Source: Lachnospiraceae bacterium YSB2008 (lineage in GTDB: Bacteria; Bacillota; Clostridia; Lachnospirales; Lachnospiraceae). Taken from it: a DNA stretch of 64,000 nt. The notes beneath the pieces were generated by a model. That model ran no database searches and was not told the DNA's origin. It saw only the letters and a program-made list of their open reading frames with translations. Positions 44,798 to 53,369 of this stretch are shown here, piece after piece. Numbering within the stretch: the stretch's first letter is position 1; every line of letters starts with the position of its first letter. The translations under genes and the position numbers were made by a program. The stretch lies in NCBI GenBank assembly GCA_000687655.1, contig JHWR01000016.1:1-64000 (forward strand), read 5' to 3'.

Positions 44798-45030
44798 GAA
44801 TGATTATGCATTCATTAACTCGAGAAAACCCTCTGAGGCCGTCGGTGCTTAACGAATAGACACAAAGTGTCTATGAGTTTAGCATCCGCTATGTGCAGTT
44901 GCACCGAACGAAGTGAGGTGGACTAACCGCACAGCGCATCGCACGGAGTGCGATTCTATATGCGCGAAGCGTCCTTATAGCGGAGCCGAGAGGCGTGTTT
45001 TCGAGGGTTAAATGAAATGCATACTCATTC
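44798..45030. repeat. Palindromic structured element, copy A
   Basis: A 233-base imperfect palindrome: outer arms 44798-44825 and 45002-45030 are complementary with a few bulges. Inside are a long hairpin (GGTGCT at 44844 with AGCATC at 44881, ATAGACAC at 44856 with GTGTCTAT at 44867), GTGCA/TGCAC at 44893, and a multi-hairpin core with CGCACGGAGTGCG. The core matches copy B at 55224-55462 closely, while the outer arms differ in sequence but still pair. It lies between the riboswitch terminator and ribD and contains no credible gene. Confidence 0.85.
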
Positions 45031-45031
45031 G

Positions 45032-45066
45032 TTAAAAAATCAAAAGCCCTGGAATAAATCCAGGGC
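45032..45066 (-). terminator. Riboswitch-controlled terminator of the rib operon leader
   Basis: GCCCTGG and CCAGGGC arms (45066-45046 on the minus strand) followed by TTTTGATTTTTT. It lies about 35 bases downstream of the FMN aptamer and is the likely off-state terminator. Confidence 0.85.
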
Positions 45067-45099
45067 CATAATAAGCATACCAGCAGAAAATATATTCTG

Positions 45100-45209
45100 C
45101 CATCACTTCTCCCATCCAGACTTTACTGTCGGTTATGGAATCTCACCATATCAGCCGTTAGGCTCGCGGACTTTACCGCCGGTCGGGAATCTCACCCTGC
45201 CCTGAAGTA
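45100..45209 (-). promoter_or_regulatory. FMN riboswitch (RFN element)
   Basis: The minus strand carries the conserved RFN blocks in order: CTTCAGGGCAGGGTGAGATT, CCCGACCGGCGGTAAAGTCC, GCGAGCC, GGTGAGATTCC, ACCGACAGTAAAGTCTGGATG and GGAGAAG. It binds FMN and, with the terminator at 45032-45066, should switch off the rib operon when FMN is plentiful. Confidence 0.97.
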
Positions 45210-45231
45210 TATATTAAAATTTGTTTGATAA

Positions 45232-47946
45232 CTATTTATCACTCTTGCCGATTGAAAGGAATCCACCTTCATTTGCTTTAAGAAGAACTGAAAGACCGAT
45301 ATTCTTTCTGGACTCTTCTGTTGCAACGTAAATCTCACCGGTTTCAACAAGTGACTTAGCTATACTTGTTACCTCTTCCTTGAACTGCATCATCTGACGT
45401 CTGTCCTTAGATGAGAGCTTGAAGAGATACTGGTTCTTTGAGCTTATAAGAAGAATACTGAATGAATGTATTCCTTCCTTCTGCTCTCTCATACCCGAAC
45501 CGATCATACGGCTGTTTGCGATGATAATTTCAGCATTCTCATCAGGAAGATACTCTGAAAGGATCAGCTTATAAATCTTAAGGTAATCGTCCTCAGAATT
45601 AACAGCTATAGGAAGTTCAGCAACCGCAAATTCAATAACTGAATCCGCAAGCTTGATTGTACCTCCATCATCATCGATAGTCGCATTACATGACTTAGGA
45701 ACTATAATTCTGAAGAACTTATTCTCTATAACCTTCTGATCTATCGTAGGCTCCTTGATAACAAGATCAGGATATGCCTTCTCAAGCTTATTCATGGAGA
45801 TAACAGCTGAATCTTCACCTGTCTCGGCAGTCTCCATAAGTGTTGCATAAAGCTCTGCTATAGCAGGAGTCTGGTAACCAACCATCTCAACTACCTTATC
45901 AACGGCAGGTACATAAGACATTGCAGCGTTCTCTATATAGAGCTTGATCATCTCTTCCTTGGAAGCACCCTTCTTCTCTTTGTAACGGATTACCTTGAAG
46001 AGGTCCTTCTTATCGAAACCATCATAGTGCTGATCATAAGCTTTCTCAAAGAATTTGATACTCTTTCTGTCTTCTTCAGGAGTCTGTGCCTCAAACTCTT
46101 CTCTCTCATATATCTTAGCAAGCTCATATGATGCCTGAACTGCGCCAAGTCCGAGAGCTTCCTGGAAAGCTTTTTCTATCTCGTAATTGTTTGCGATATA
46201 GAATATCTGCTGCTGTTTCATAAGTGCAACCTTAAGTGCAGTAGCACCGGAACCGGCCTGAACAGCTCTGTCCCATTTCTCAACAGCCTGCTGGAGATCC
46301 TCACCGTGAAGATCCTCGATATCCTTGATATAAGCATCTGCTTCAGGTATACCATTCTGAGATGCTCTCTTGAAGTACGAAAGAGCTTTGATACCCTCTC
46401 TCTTCTGATGTATAAGACCATAGTAATAGAATCTTCCGAGATAGAATGGAACTCTCTTATGTCCAAGTCTCTCAGCATTCTCATACCAGTTAAGAGCCTT
46501 CATATAGTCCTTAAGCTGCTGGTCATAAATATTACCAATAAGGAATGCAAGATCAGGATCCTTCGTTGCTTCGAAGAGCTGCTTAGCATAACTTATAGTC
46601 TTCTCTATATCTCGATAAGGTGAATCCTCATCAAAGTAAAGATCGATAAGAAGGTAGCTGGCCTTGATGCTTCCAAGCTTAAGAGCCTGCTTAGCAGCTG
46701 TCATGGCACCTTCGTAATCCTCAAGGTAGTAACAATACAGTGCCTCACTGTAGTACTGATTGTCCTTCCTGTTAAGGCTGGCATCACTTACTCTGGTAGG
46801 ATTAACAAATGCAAATGAGTTTGCAGTTTCGAAAATGATCTCTTCGTACTGCTCTATGATCTCCATGGTAGCACACACGAATCTCATACATGCAAGACGA
46901 CGTCCCTGATAGAACGCAAATGTAACGATACCTTTATTCATCTCTTTATGATAGAAGGTTGTTACTATACCGTCTGCATACTCAGTAATATACGGTTTTA
47001 ACTGAAGCTCTTCATCGAAAGCTTCGTTGCAGTATCTAAGGTAATTCTCAAGTGTCTTCTTGGAATCCTTTGGAATACTGTCATAAGAAACATACATTTC
47101 AAAGTCTTTGTATGTCATGCTAGGAGCATAATACTCTTCGCCTGTTTCTTCATTTATAGTCTTTATCCAGTCTTTAGGGAGCTTATGTATATAACCATCA
47201 ACCTGGTTATGAACATATGTATACTGATACTGAAGACTTGCAGGGTCAATAACCTTGAATCGAGGTTCCTTACCCTTTTCTTTTCTCTTCTCGGATATCT
47301 CTGTATAGAGCTTATCCTTCTCTTCGAATTCTATACTGTCTGTATGCTGTGATGCGTACTCAACTCGGTCATAAGCGGTCATAGCGGTCTGATCACCGGT
47401 CTCTGCCAGCTTCTTGTACCACATCATGGCCTTCTCATAATCTACAGGTATGATGAGTTCGCTCTTATTACCAAACTGATCAACTCTTGAAAGTCCGTTC
47501 TCATATATAGAACCGAGATTCATATATGCTGACTTGATGCCTGCTGTTGCAGCCTTCTCAAAGAAAGCAACTGCCTTGGAGAAATTCTGATCTTCAAGGA
47601 ACAGCTTGGCAACCTTATATATCATTTCACCGTCATTTGTCTGTGTAGTATACTTCTCGTAGTATTTTGCGGCTTTGTTAAGATTCTTCTCTGTTGTGGC
47701 ATTCTTGTACTTTCCAGTCTCATAGAATTCGCCAAGTATCTTAAGAGAATCAGTACCGAAATCCTTATAAGTAGGATCCATAAGTCCTATATCGGCTATG
47801 CTCTCAAGTATCTCAACAGCTTCATCACCGTTGGCATTTTCCATGAGGTTCATAGCCTTCTCAAACTGTAATTCAGTTGTACTTTTTGTGGATTTCTTTT
47901 TACCAAATATAGGAAGTTTACTCTTCAGATTATCAAAAAATCCCAT
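45232..47946 (-). CDS. Large TPR/Sel1-repeat protein of unknown function, 904 aa
   Basis: Most of the protein is built of Sel1/TPR-like helical pairs, for example SKAVAFFEKAATAGIKSAYMNLGSIYENG (shown by its pattern around residues 120-150), YMKALNWYENAERLGHKRVPF and GIKALSYFKRASQNGIPEA. Two beta-rich insertions lie near residues 230-390 and 740-880 and resemble each other loosely (FFRIIVPK, EYLPDENAEI). The N-terminus is short, basic and aromatic (GFFDNLKSKLPIFGKKK), perhaps a membrane-binding helix. No signal peptide. It probably acts as a scaffold; partners are unknown. The stop codon lies 22 bases before the riboswitch. Confidence 0.75.
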   Translation of the reverse strand: MGFFDNLKSKLPIFGKKKSTKSTTELQFEKAMNLMENANGDEAVEILESIADIGLMDPTYKDFGTDSLKILGEFYETGKYKNATTEKNLNKAAKYYEKYTTQTNDGEMIYKVAKLFLEDQNFSKAVAFFEKAATAGIKSAYMNLGSIYENGLSRVDQFGNKSELIIPVDYEKAMMWYKKLAETGDQTAMTAYDRVEYASQHTDSIEFEEKDKLYTEISEKRKEKGKEPRFKVIDPASLQYQYTYVHNQVDGYIHKLPKDWIKTINEETGEEYYAPSMTYKDFEMYVSYDSIPKDSKKTLENYLRYCNEAFDEELQLKPYITEYADGIVTTFYHKEMNKGIVTFAFYQGRRLACMRFVCATMEIIEQYEEIIFETANSFAFVNPTRVSDASLNRKDNQYYSEALYCYYLEDYEGAMTAAKQALKLGSIKASYLLIDLYFDEDSPYRDIEKTISYAKQLFEATKDPDLAFLIGNIYDQQLKDYMKALNWYENAERLGHKRVPFYLGRFYYYGLIHQKREGIKALSYFKRASQNGIPEADAYIKDIEDLHGEDLQQAVEKWDRAVQAGSGATALKVALMKQQQIFYIANNYEIEKAFQEALGLGAVQASYELAKIYEREEFEAQTPEEDRKSIKFFEKAYDQHYDGFDKKDLFKVIRYKEKKGASKEEMIKLYIENAAMSYVPAVDKVVEMVGYQTPAIAELYATLMETAETGEDSAVISMNKLEKAYPDLVIKEPTIDQKVIENKFFRIIVPKSCNATIDDDGGTIKLADSVIEFAVAELPIAVNSEDDYLKIYKLILSEYLPDENAEIIIANSRMIGSGMREQKEGIHSFSILLISSKNQYLFKLSSKDRRQMMQFKEEVTSIAKSLVETGEIYVATEESRKNIGLSVLLKANEGGFLSIGKSDK

Positions 47947-48064
47947 ATAAGTTTCCTCCGGGTTTCACCTGATTAGAGATTTACCCATATAGTTTATCAC
48001 AATCAAATATGCTATGCAACGAAAACTAGCTGATAAACCACTATTTTTGTAGCATTTTCAGGCA

Positions 48065-48322
48065 TTAGTTCATTGAAGTCATGTATGCTACTATTTCTGA
48101 AGCAGCAGCTTCTTCATCAGAGCCTTCTGCCTCAACTGATATCTCCTCATCATTGCAGATTCCAAGGCTCATCATACCCATGATACTCTTGGCATTTACC
48201 TTCTTGTCACCTGATACAAGAAAGATACGGCTGTCAAATTTACTTGCAAGCTGTACAACTACTGCTACCGGTCTTGCTTCAGCAAACTCTTTTAATTTAA
48301 CAGTGAAATTCTTCGTAACCAT
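48065..48322 (-). CDS. crh: Crh-like HPr paralogue (Glu15, Ser46), 85 aa
   Basis: The fold is that of HPr, but the PTS phosphorylation residue His15 is replaced by Glu (FAEARP in place of LHARP), while the regulatory Ser46 is kept in [12 protein letters not shown]. In B. subtilis Crh, which has Gln15, only Ser46 is phosphorylated, by HprK, and the product serves as co-repressor for CcpA. HprK is encoded 4 kb upstream in the same locus, and the order whiA-crh matches B. subtilis. The ATG at 48322 has AGGAG eight bases upstream and gives residue numbers 15 and 46 exactly. A sugar-transport role is not possible without His15. Confidence 0.9.
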   Translation of the reverse strand: MVTKNFTVKLKEFAEARPVAVVVQLASKFDSRIFLVSGDKKVNAKSIMGMMSLGICNDEEISVEAEGSDEEAAASEIVAYMTSMN

Positions 48323-48366
48323 TAAAAACACTCCTCATTTTAATTAATATATATAAAAATGTATCG

Positions 48367-49263
48367 TTACATTTTCATTCGCATCTTATCTGCAATTTCA
48401 CGGATCCTTCTGATTCTGTGATTGACCCCCGACTTTCCGAGCGGAGGATTCATGGACTGTCCCAGATCTTTGAGAGAAAGGTAAGGGAACTGAAGTCTCA
48501 TCTCTGCAAGCTCTCTGAGTGTATCAGGAAGAACTGAAAGGCCTGCATTTTTCTCAATATATTCGATATCCTCAATATCCTTGGCTGCCGCATTTGCAAC
48601 CTTGTTCATATTGGCAGTATCACAATTGACCTCTCTGTTTACGGAGTTTCTGATCTCTTTCAGAATCCTTACATTTTCAAATGTCATGAGAGCGCTTCCG
48701 GCGCCCATAACACCCAGAGCATCAACTATTGAATCACTATCCTTGAGATAGACTATATATCCGTCCCTTCTTTTGGCGATTTTGCCCGGAAGAGACATAT
48801 CCTTCAGTATTCCGCCGAGAAATTCAGCTTTCCTGCTGTTACTCTGGCTGAATTCCAGGTGATAGCTCTTATTCGGATCAGTTACAGATCCGGCCGCAAG
48901 AAAGCAGCCTTTAAGAAATGCGCTTTTGCAACAGGTATTCTGAAGAACTATCCTGTCGAGATAGATACTTTCTTCTTCAAACCTGAGTTTAAGCTTCTCT
49001 GTTATCTTCTGAACGAGCAAGGCATCTGTTATCTTCTCTTTCCCTGAAGAAATATCCGATTCCTGATAATCTTCCTCAAAGAGCGATCTCATAAGTCTGA
49101 TATAAAGCTTCTGAAGAAGTTCGTCCTTTAGGCGTATTACAAGAGTATCGTCGGACATCGATCCATTTGTAAAAACAATTCCTGCAAGGAAAGCTATACG
49201 ACAATGTACGGCATGTGGAATACGTCCGCTTATCTCAAGTCTTATATCTGTTGAATAAGACAT
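48367..49263 (-). CDS. whiA: Sporulation/cell-cycle transcription regulator WhiA homologue, 298 aa
   Basis: The N-terminal part has the LAGLIDADG-like fold (CCKSAFLKGCFLAAGSVTDP) and the C-terminal part the helix-turn-helix ending LSLKDLGQSMNPPLGKSGVNHR. WhiA binds DNA and affects division and chromosome segregation in Gram-positives. The start codon overlaps the rapZ stop by one base. YvcK, which separates the two genes in Bacillus, is not present here. Confidence 0.95.
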   Translation of the reverse strand: MSYSTDIRLEISGRIPHAVHCRIAFLAGIVFTNGSMSDDTLVIRLKDELLQKLYIRLMRSLFEEDYQESDISSGKEKITDALLVQKITEKLKLRFEEESIYLDRIVLQNTCCKSAFLKGCFLAAGSVTDPNKSYHLEFSQSNSRKAEFLGGILKDMSLPGKIAKRRDGYIVYLKDSDSIVDALGVMGAGSALMTFENVRILKEIRNSVNREVNCDTANMNKVANAAAKDIEDIEYIEKNAGLSVLPDTLRELAEMRLQFPYLSLKDLGQSMNPPLGKSGVNHRIRRIREIADKMRMKM

Positions 49264-50147
49264 TATATCTCTCCCTTGACGTACTTATCATAGCTTATAT
49301 CTCTATGATATTTCCTAAATGAAAACGGCAGTTCAGAAAGCCTGTCATACATGATATTTGTGACAGCTACCGATCTGTGGCGTCCGCCCGTGCAGCCAAT
49401 AGCTATCGTAAGATGGTGCTTACCCTCTTTATCAACATATTCCGGAATAAGGAATTTGAGTAGATCATATAGTTTATCAATAAAAACATGCGATTCTTCG
49501 CTGTTCATAACGAACTCTTTGATATTGTCATCGTTCCCCGTAAATGGACGGAGCTGTTCATCATAATACGGATTCGGCATGAATCGCACATCAAATACTA
49601 TATCTGCATCTACAGGGATACCGAACTTATATCCAAATGAAACGAGAGATACAATAATATTCGAATAGCCTTCGCCTTTGACAAATATCTTGTTAATTTC
49701 TTTCTTAAGCTCTCTTGTAAGAAGCCCTGTTGTATCAATGATATAATCCGCAGAATCCTTAAGGAAAGCAACTCTGTCACGTTCCTTCCTTATGGCATCT
49801 TCTATCTCACCGGTTCCATTTGCAAGCGGATGCTCACGCCTTGTTTCTTTAAAACGTCTTATCAGATTCTCTGTACTTGCGTCGAGGAACAGTATCTCAT
49901 ACTCTATTCCACTGGACTTGATATTTGAAAGAACAACGCTCAGATTGTCGAGCTCTTTGCCACTTCTGATATCTATTCCGATGGCAACCTTATCGTAGGT
50001 AAAACTGCTGTCCTGTATCATATCTGCCAGCTTATCCAGAAGAAGCACAGGCAGGTTATCTACACAGAAGTAACCCAGATCTTCCATATTATTGAGTGCC
50101 GTTGATTTGCCGGCACCGCTCATCCCCGTAACAATTACAATTCTCAT
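49263..50147 (-). CDS. rapZ: RapZ/YvcJ-type P-loop nucleotide-binding protein, 294 aa
   Basis: The Walker A motif GMSGAGKST lies at residues 8-16, and the C-terminal domain has the signature IGCTGGRHRSVAV. The family hydrolyses nucleotides; in E. coli RapZ guides decay of a small RNA, in Bacillus the role is less clear. It overlaps whiA and follows murB by 53 bases. Confidence 0.96.
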   Translation of the reverse strand: MRIVIVTGMSGAGKSTALNNMEDLGYFCVDNLPVLLLDKLADMIQDSSFTYDKVAIGIDIRSGKELDNLSVVLSNIKSSGIEYEILFLDASTENLIRRFKETRREHPLANGTGEIEDAIRKERDRVAFLKDSADYIIDTTGLLTRELKKEINKIFVKGEGYSNIIVSLVSFGYKFGIPVDADIVFDVRFMPNPYYDEQLRPFTGNDDNIKEFVMNSEESHVFIDKLYDLLKFLIPEYVDKEGKHHLTIAIGCTGGRHRSVAVTNIMYDRLSELPFSFRKYHRDISYDKYVKGEI

Positions 50148-50200
50148 ATTCTAACCCCTAGACATTAAAGCCATCTGAACCAGATATTTATTCAACCTGA

Positions 50201-51070
50201 TTATTCAAATACACCCAGCATCTTCACCTCAGGTTCCAGCTTAACTCCGAACTTTTCAAATACTGTATCCTGAACATGAAGTATGAGTTCATATATATCC
50301 TTAGCTGTAGCATCTCCTGAATTGATTATGAATCCGGCATGTTTTTCAGAAACAGTTGCTCCTCCTATGCTATAGCCCTTAAGCTCTGCATCCATAATGA
50401 GCTTTCCTGCGAAGTATCCTTCAGGTCTCTTGAATGTGGATCCTGCAGAAGGAAACTCTACCGGTTGCTTTTCATTTCTCTTTGTCTTAAGCTCCTTCAT
50501 AAGATTCTCTATAGCGTCTTTGTTACCATGACTGAGTATCAGTTTGGCACCTGTAACTATATAATTCTTTTCAGGAACGATACTATGTCTGTATGAGAAA
50601 TCCATATCCTTACCGGATATCCTCTTCTCTCTTCCTCTGTCATCTATAACATCAACGTATTCGATGACATCCTTCATCTCTCCACCATATGCACCGGCGT
50701 TCATGGTAACTGCACCACCAAGCGTTCCCGGTATTCCCGAAGCAAACTCAAATCCTGTCATGGAATTATCTTTTGCTGCATTTGCTATAGTCGAGAGAAA
50801 TGCTCCGGCCTCTGCATAAAGTCCGTCAGCCATCACATCAATCCTGCTCATATTTTTAGAGATCTCGATAATCGAGCCTCTGAATCCATCATCGGAAACC
50901 AGGAGGTTACTTCCATTTCCGATTATGTAATAATCTGTATCTGTATCTTCACACATTTCGATAATCCTTACGATATCCTTTGAATTCTCAACAAGGTAAA
51001 GATCATCGGCATTTCCTCCGACACGGAAGGTTGTATGAAGCTTCATCGGTTCATTTGATAAATGTATCAT
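50201..51070 (-). CDS. murB: UDP-N-acetylenolpyruvoylglucosamine reductase, 289 aa
   Basis: An FAD enzyme that makes UDP-N-acetylmuramate for peptidoglycan. The FAD-binding part has TTFRVGGNADDL and GSNLLVSDDGF. GIPGTLGGAVTMNAGAYGGE precedes the catalytic Ser in SAGSTFKRP and the C-terminal Glu in LEPEVKMLG. The length is normal. It lies between glcK, whose terminator separates them, and rapZ. Confidence 0.96.
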   Translation of the reverse strand: MIHLSNEPMKLHTTFRVGGNADDLYLVENSKDIVRIIEMCEDTDTDYYIIGNGSNLLVSDDGFRGSIIEISKNMSRIDVMADGLYAEAGAFLSTIANAAKDNSMTGFEFASGIPGTLGGAVTMNAGAYGGEMKDVIEYVDVIDDRGREKRISGKDMDFSYRHSIVPEKNYIVTGAKLILSHGNKDAIENLMKELKTKRNEKQPVEFPSAGSTFKRPEGYFAGKLIMDAELKGYSIGGATVSEKHAGFIINSGDATAKDIYELILHVQDTVFEKFGVKLEPEVKMLGVFE

Positions 51071-51123
51071 TTTCCGTTAATTCCCCATAAGATAAAACTT
51101 AACAGTTGTAAACACTAACAAAA

Positions 51124-51162
51124 CAAAAAAATTCTACCGCATAATATACTACACGATAGAAT
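51124..51162 (-). terminator. Terminator after glcK
   Basis: ATTCTAtCG and CGgTAGAAT arms on the minus strand followed by seven T residues, 70 bases downstream of the glcK stop codon. Confidence 0.65.
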
Positions 51163-51233
51163 CTTTTTGTTCAATGAGACAAAGTAACGAACAATTTGCC
51201 AATTTGCAAACTTTTTTGTTGATTTGTAACATA

Positions 51234-52175
51234 TTACGAATTAAGCACTGCGCAAGCCCCGCCGTACATACCTGCATCATTTCCAAGAGTTGCAAGCTTA
51301 AAGAGTGTATCCCTGCATGCGTGGAATGCATACTCTTTGAAATACTTGGCTGTAACATCGAGAATGATCTCTCCTGCTCTGCTGACTCCGCCACCGATAA
51401 CGAATACTTCAGGATCAGCAACACATGAAACCTGTGCAAGCGCATATCCGAGCCACTTTCCAAAGTCTTCAACTACTGAAAGTGCAAGCGCATCCCCAGC
51501 CTTTGCAGCATCGAAAACATCCTTAGCTGTAACCTCATCGAGATCACGAAGTGTAGATGCATCACTTGTTCCAGCAAGTGCCTTCTTGGCAAGTCTTACA
51601 ACACCTGTTGCAGATGCATACTGCTCAAGACAGCCCTTCTTGCCACAACCGCAAGTAGCCTCTTCTGCCGGATTAACTGTGAAATGACCGATCTCTCCGC
51701 CTGCACCATTAGTACCTGCGATCATCTTTCCATTTACGATTATTCCGCCGCCTACGCCTGTTCCGAGAGTAACCATTACCTGGTTAAGATAGCCTTTACC
51801 GCCACCCATCCACATCTCGCCGAGGGCAGCCATATTAGCATCATTACCAACTTTTACAGGAACATCTGTAAGTCCTGAAAGCTCATCTGCTGCATTGAAG
51901 ATACCCCAGCCGAGGTTTACGCATTTGATGACAGTTCCATCTTCTCTTACAGGTCCCGGAACACCCATACCGATTCCGCGGATATCTTTTGTAGTAAGGC
52001 CTTTTTCATTCATTCTTACTTTAATTGAACCTGCTATATCACCGAGGATATGGCGTCCGCCTTCACTGGTTCTTGTTTCAATCTCCCACTTCTCAAGAAG
52101 TGTACCCTTTGTATCGAAGAGTCCGATCTTTACGGTTGTTCCACCTATATCAACACCAAATAAATAATCACTCAT
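51234..52175 (-). CDS. glcK: ROK-family glucokinase, 313 aa
   Basis: Phosphorylates glucose with ATP. It shows the N-terminal phosphate loop GVDIGGTTVKIGLFD, the sugar-binding GAGGEIGHFTV and the ROK zinc site CGCGKKGCLEQYAS, plus GTGVGGGII. Its place between hprK and murB suggests joint expression with the carbon-control kinase. Start ATG follows AAGGAG. Confidence 0.94.
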   Translation of the reverse strand: MSDYLFGVDIGGTTVKIGLFDTKGTLLEKWEIETRTSEGGRHILGDIAGSIKVRMNEKGLTTKDIRGIGMGVPGPVREDGTVIKCVNLGWGIFNAADELSGLTDVPVKVGNDANMAALGEMWMGGGKGYLNQVMVTLGTGVGGGIIVNGKMIAGTNGAGGEIGHFTVNPAEEATCGCGKKGCLEQYASATGVVRLAKKALAGTSDASTLRDLDEVTAKDVFDAAKAGDALALSVVEDFGKWLGYALAQVSCVADPEVFVIGGGVSRAGEIILDVTAKYFKEYAFHACRDTLFKLATLGNDAGMYGGACAVLNS

Positions 52176-52212
52176 GATTCATTTCTCCTTTTTAATTCTT
52201 AGTTATAGTATC

Positions 52213-52255
52213 ACTGAGCAGATTACGTCCATCAATCGCTGAACCATCTGCTCAG
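52213..52255 (-). other. Stem-loop overlapping the end of hprK
   Basis: Perfect ten-base arms CTGAGCAGAT and ATCTGCTCAG overlap the hprK stop codon at 52252. No T run follows, so it is either a weak terminator or a processing/stability hairpin between hprK and glcK. Confidence 0.45.
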
Positions 52256-53193
52256 TTACTCTTGTTAATCATGTTTTGAGTAACCCTGTTATAGAGTTCC
52301 TGAGCGGCATTATATCCCATCTTCTTCTGTCTGTGGTTGACAGCAGCCGACTCAACGATGATAGCCATATTACGTCCCGGTCTGATAGGGATATTATGAC
52401 TTGTAACCTTATTTCCGAGGAATTCTACATACGAATCCTCAAGGCCGAGTCTGTCATAGTTAGCATCCTTATCCCACTCCTCAAGCTTAAGCACCAGGTC
52501 GATCTGCTGACTTGTCTTAACACATTCAACACCGTACATGGTCTTAACATCTATGATACCTATACCACGAAGCTCTATGAAATGTCTCGTTATGGCAGGT
52601 GATGTACCTATAAGCTGTTCATCAGATATCTTCTTTATCTCAACAACATCATCTGCAACAAGTCTGTGACCTCTCTTGATAAGCTCAAGAGCAGCCTCAC
52701 TCTTTCCTATACCGCTGTCGCCCATGATAAGTACACCTTCACCGAATACATCCAGAAGAACCGCATGTACTGAAATTCTCGGTGCAAGCTCCTCATGCAG
52801 ATATCTAACAGTTTCATGAACGAAAGAACTTGTAGTCGACGCACTTGAAAGTATAGGAATACCATGCTTAAGTCCTGCTTCAATGATAAAATCATAAGGC
52901 TCTATATCCCTGCAGAAAACAAGACACGGTATCGGAAAACTGAAGAGCCTGTCGAATATTTCGATATTCTCTTCCCTGGTGTGCATATCAGCAAGATATG
53001 CATTCTCTACATTTCCACATATCTGAACTCTGGCCGTATCAAAATGCTCAAAGAAGCCCGCCAGCTGAAGCGCCGGTCTGTTGATATCGGGATCTGTAAT
53101 GAATATCTTATCCGTATCAATCTCCGGAGTATAATTCTTGAGATCCAGCTTCTTGATAAGATCAGTCAGGACAACATTATATTCGTCTGTCAA
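52252..53193 (-). CDS. hprK: HPr kinase/phosphorylase, 313 aa
   Basis: The sensor enzyme that phosphorylates or dephosphorylates Ser46 of HPr and Crh. The Walker A motif MGDSGIGKSE lies near residue 156, followed by LVADDVVEI and the HprK signature ELRGIGIIDV. The start is a TTG at 53193, with GGGGGTGA seven bases upstream. It heads the locus hprK-glcK-murB-rapZ-whiA-crh. Confidence 0.97.
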   Translation of the reverse strand: MTDEYNVVLTDLIKKLDLKNYTPEIDTDKIFITDPDINRPALQLAGFFEHFDTARVQICGNVENAYLADMHTREENIEIFDRLFSFPIPCLVFCRDIEPYDFIIEAGLKHGIPILSSASTTSSFVHETVRYLHEELAPRISVHAVLLDVFGEGVLIMGDSGIGKSEAALELIKRGHRLVADDVVEIKKISDEQLIGTSPAITRHFIELRGIGIIDVKTMYGVECVKTSQQIDLVLKLEEWDKDANYDRLGLEDSYVEFLGNKVTSHNIPIRPGRNMAIIVESAAVNHRQKKMGYNAAQELYNRVTQNMINKSN

Positions 53194-53288
53194 CCTCTAT
53201 CACCCCCATAAAATTATGCAATCATTCTATCACAGAGAGCCCATCTATACAAGCTATCCATAAGCACCAGTTGCATAAAAACCATTAT

Positions 53289-53317
53289 TTGATATATTGG
53301 TAACAATACTATACAAT
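53289..53317 (+). promoter_or_regulatory. Promoter of uvrC
   Basis: TTGATA (53289-53294), a 17-base spacer and TACAAT (53312-53317), about 50 bases before the ATG. Confidence 0.7.
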
Positions 53318-53369
53318 AAGGGCTAGATATTCAGACACTCTAACATTAAAGGCAATCACAGGAGTCAAA

